Positions 33,575-33,591 of a stretch of DNA of 33,591 bases are shown here, one piece after another. The notes under the pieces were generated by a model that was given only the letters and a program-made list of their open reading frames with translations, did no database searches and was not told where the DNA came from. The position numbers and the translations under genes were made by a program. Origin of the DNA: Desulfovibrio sp. (GTDB lineage Bacteria > Desulfobacterota > Desulfovibrionia > Desulfovibrionales > Desulfovibrionaceae); contig JAITGC010000008.1 of the NCBI GenBank assembly GCA_031280915.1, forward strand, positions 1-33,591, read 5' to 3'. Numbering within the stretch: the first letter of the stretch is position 1; every line of letters starts with the position of its first letter.

Positions 33575-33591
33575 ATGCCACCAGCCGCCCA
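33575..33591 (+). CDS. Start of an ORF cut by the window edge, possibly IS5-family transposase
   Basis: The ATG at 33575 follows a GAGGA site and reads M-P-P-A-A, then CA. IS5-type transposases in this kind of genome often begin MPPAAH, and CA fits a His or Gln codon. Only five residues are visible, so the assignment is a guess from memory of that start and from the promoter-like sequence just upstream. Confidence 0.35.

Overview
The window looks like part of the chromosome of a Gram-negative, GC-rich anaerobe, most likely a member of the Desulfovibrionaceae (Desulfovibrio/Bilophila type). I infer this from the gene set (a hydrogenase-type maturation protease, a tripartite tricarboxylate transporter, carboxynorspermidine biosynthesis, an rpoZ-dnaJ-ffh-rpsP housekeeping run) and from the protein style. 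No 16S rRNA or other species marker is present, so the assignment is provisional. Both ends seem to run into mobile elements: the first 64 bases encode, on the minus strand, the start of an IS607-type MerR-like/serine-recombinase protein, and the last bases start a plus-strand ORF that resembles an IS5-type transposase start.

Layout. (1) 264-6430: a LacI-family repressor diverges from a four-gene operon (UGSC-like protein, then TctB, TctA and TctC). A perfect 14-bp palindrome overlaps the predicted operon promoter. (2) 6431-9310: an intergenic stretch full of hairpins, an orphan hydrogenase maturation protease (minus), an MFS permease (plus) and a frameshifted IS110 remnant. (3) 9335-23240: a long minus-strand run. 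Read in the direction of transcription it is rpoZ, dnaJ, a CBS-ACT protein, ffh, rpsP, khpA and rimM. It continues without a gap into an AT-ACP-dehydratase-like megasynthase fragment, a TolC-like lipoprotein, an HlyD-like adaptor, a MOP/Wzx-type flippase, a GT4 glycosyltransferase, a polysaccharide-deacetylase-like protein and an HD phosphohydrolase. Where trmD and rplS normally follow rimM, this cluster sits instead. (4) 23515-28751: plus-strand gamma-glutamyltransferase, FIST-domain sensor and hybrid histidine kinase, with a 26-bp perfect palindrome between the last two. (5) 28767-33272: a minus-strand operon of tmk, an HDAC-fold amidohydrolase with a C-terminal CxxC/CxxC extension, carboxynorspermidine synthase and carboxynorspermidine decarboxylase.

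How the genes work together. Region 1 looks like a regulated uptake-and-use module for an unknown small carboxylate. Region 3 joins the translation/secretion housekeeping operon to what looks like a pathway that makes an acyl (polyketide- or fatty-acid-like) and glycan-containing product and moves it through the envelope. This is the best candidate in the window for an undescribed system. Region 4 may be a sensory unit in which a FIST protein and a kinase respond to amino acids or peptides released by the transferase. Region 5 makes norspermidine/spermidine-type polyamines by the carboxy-polyamine route, with the amidohydrolase plausibly deacetylating polyamines.

All functions are read from motifs and context only; no database search was run.
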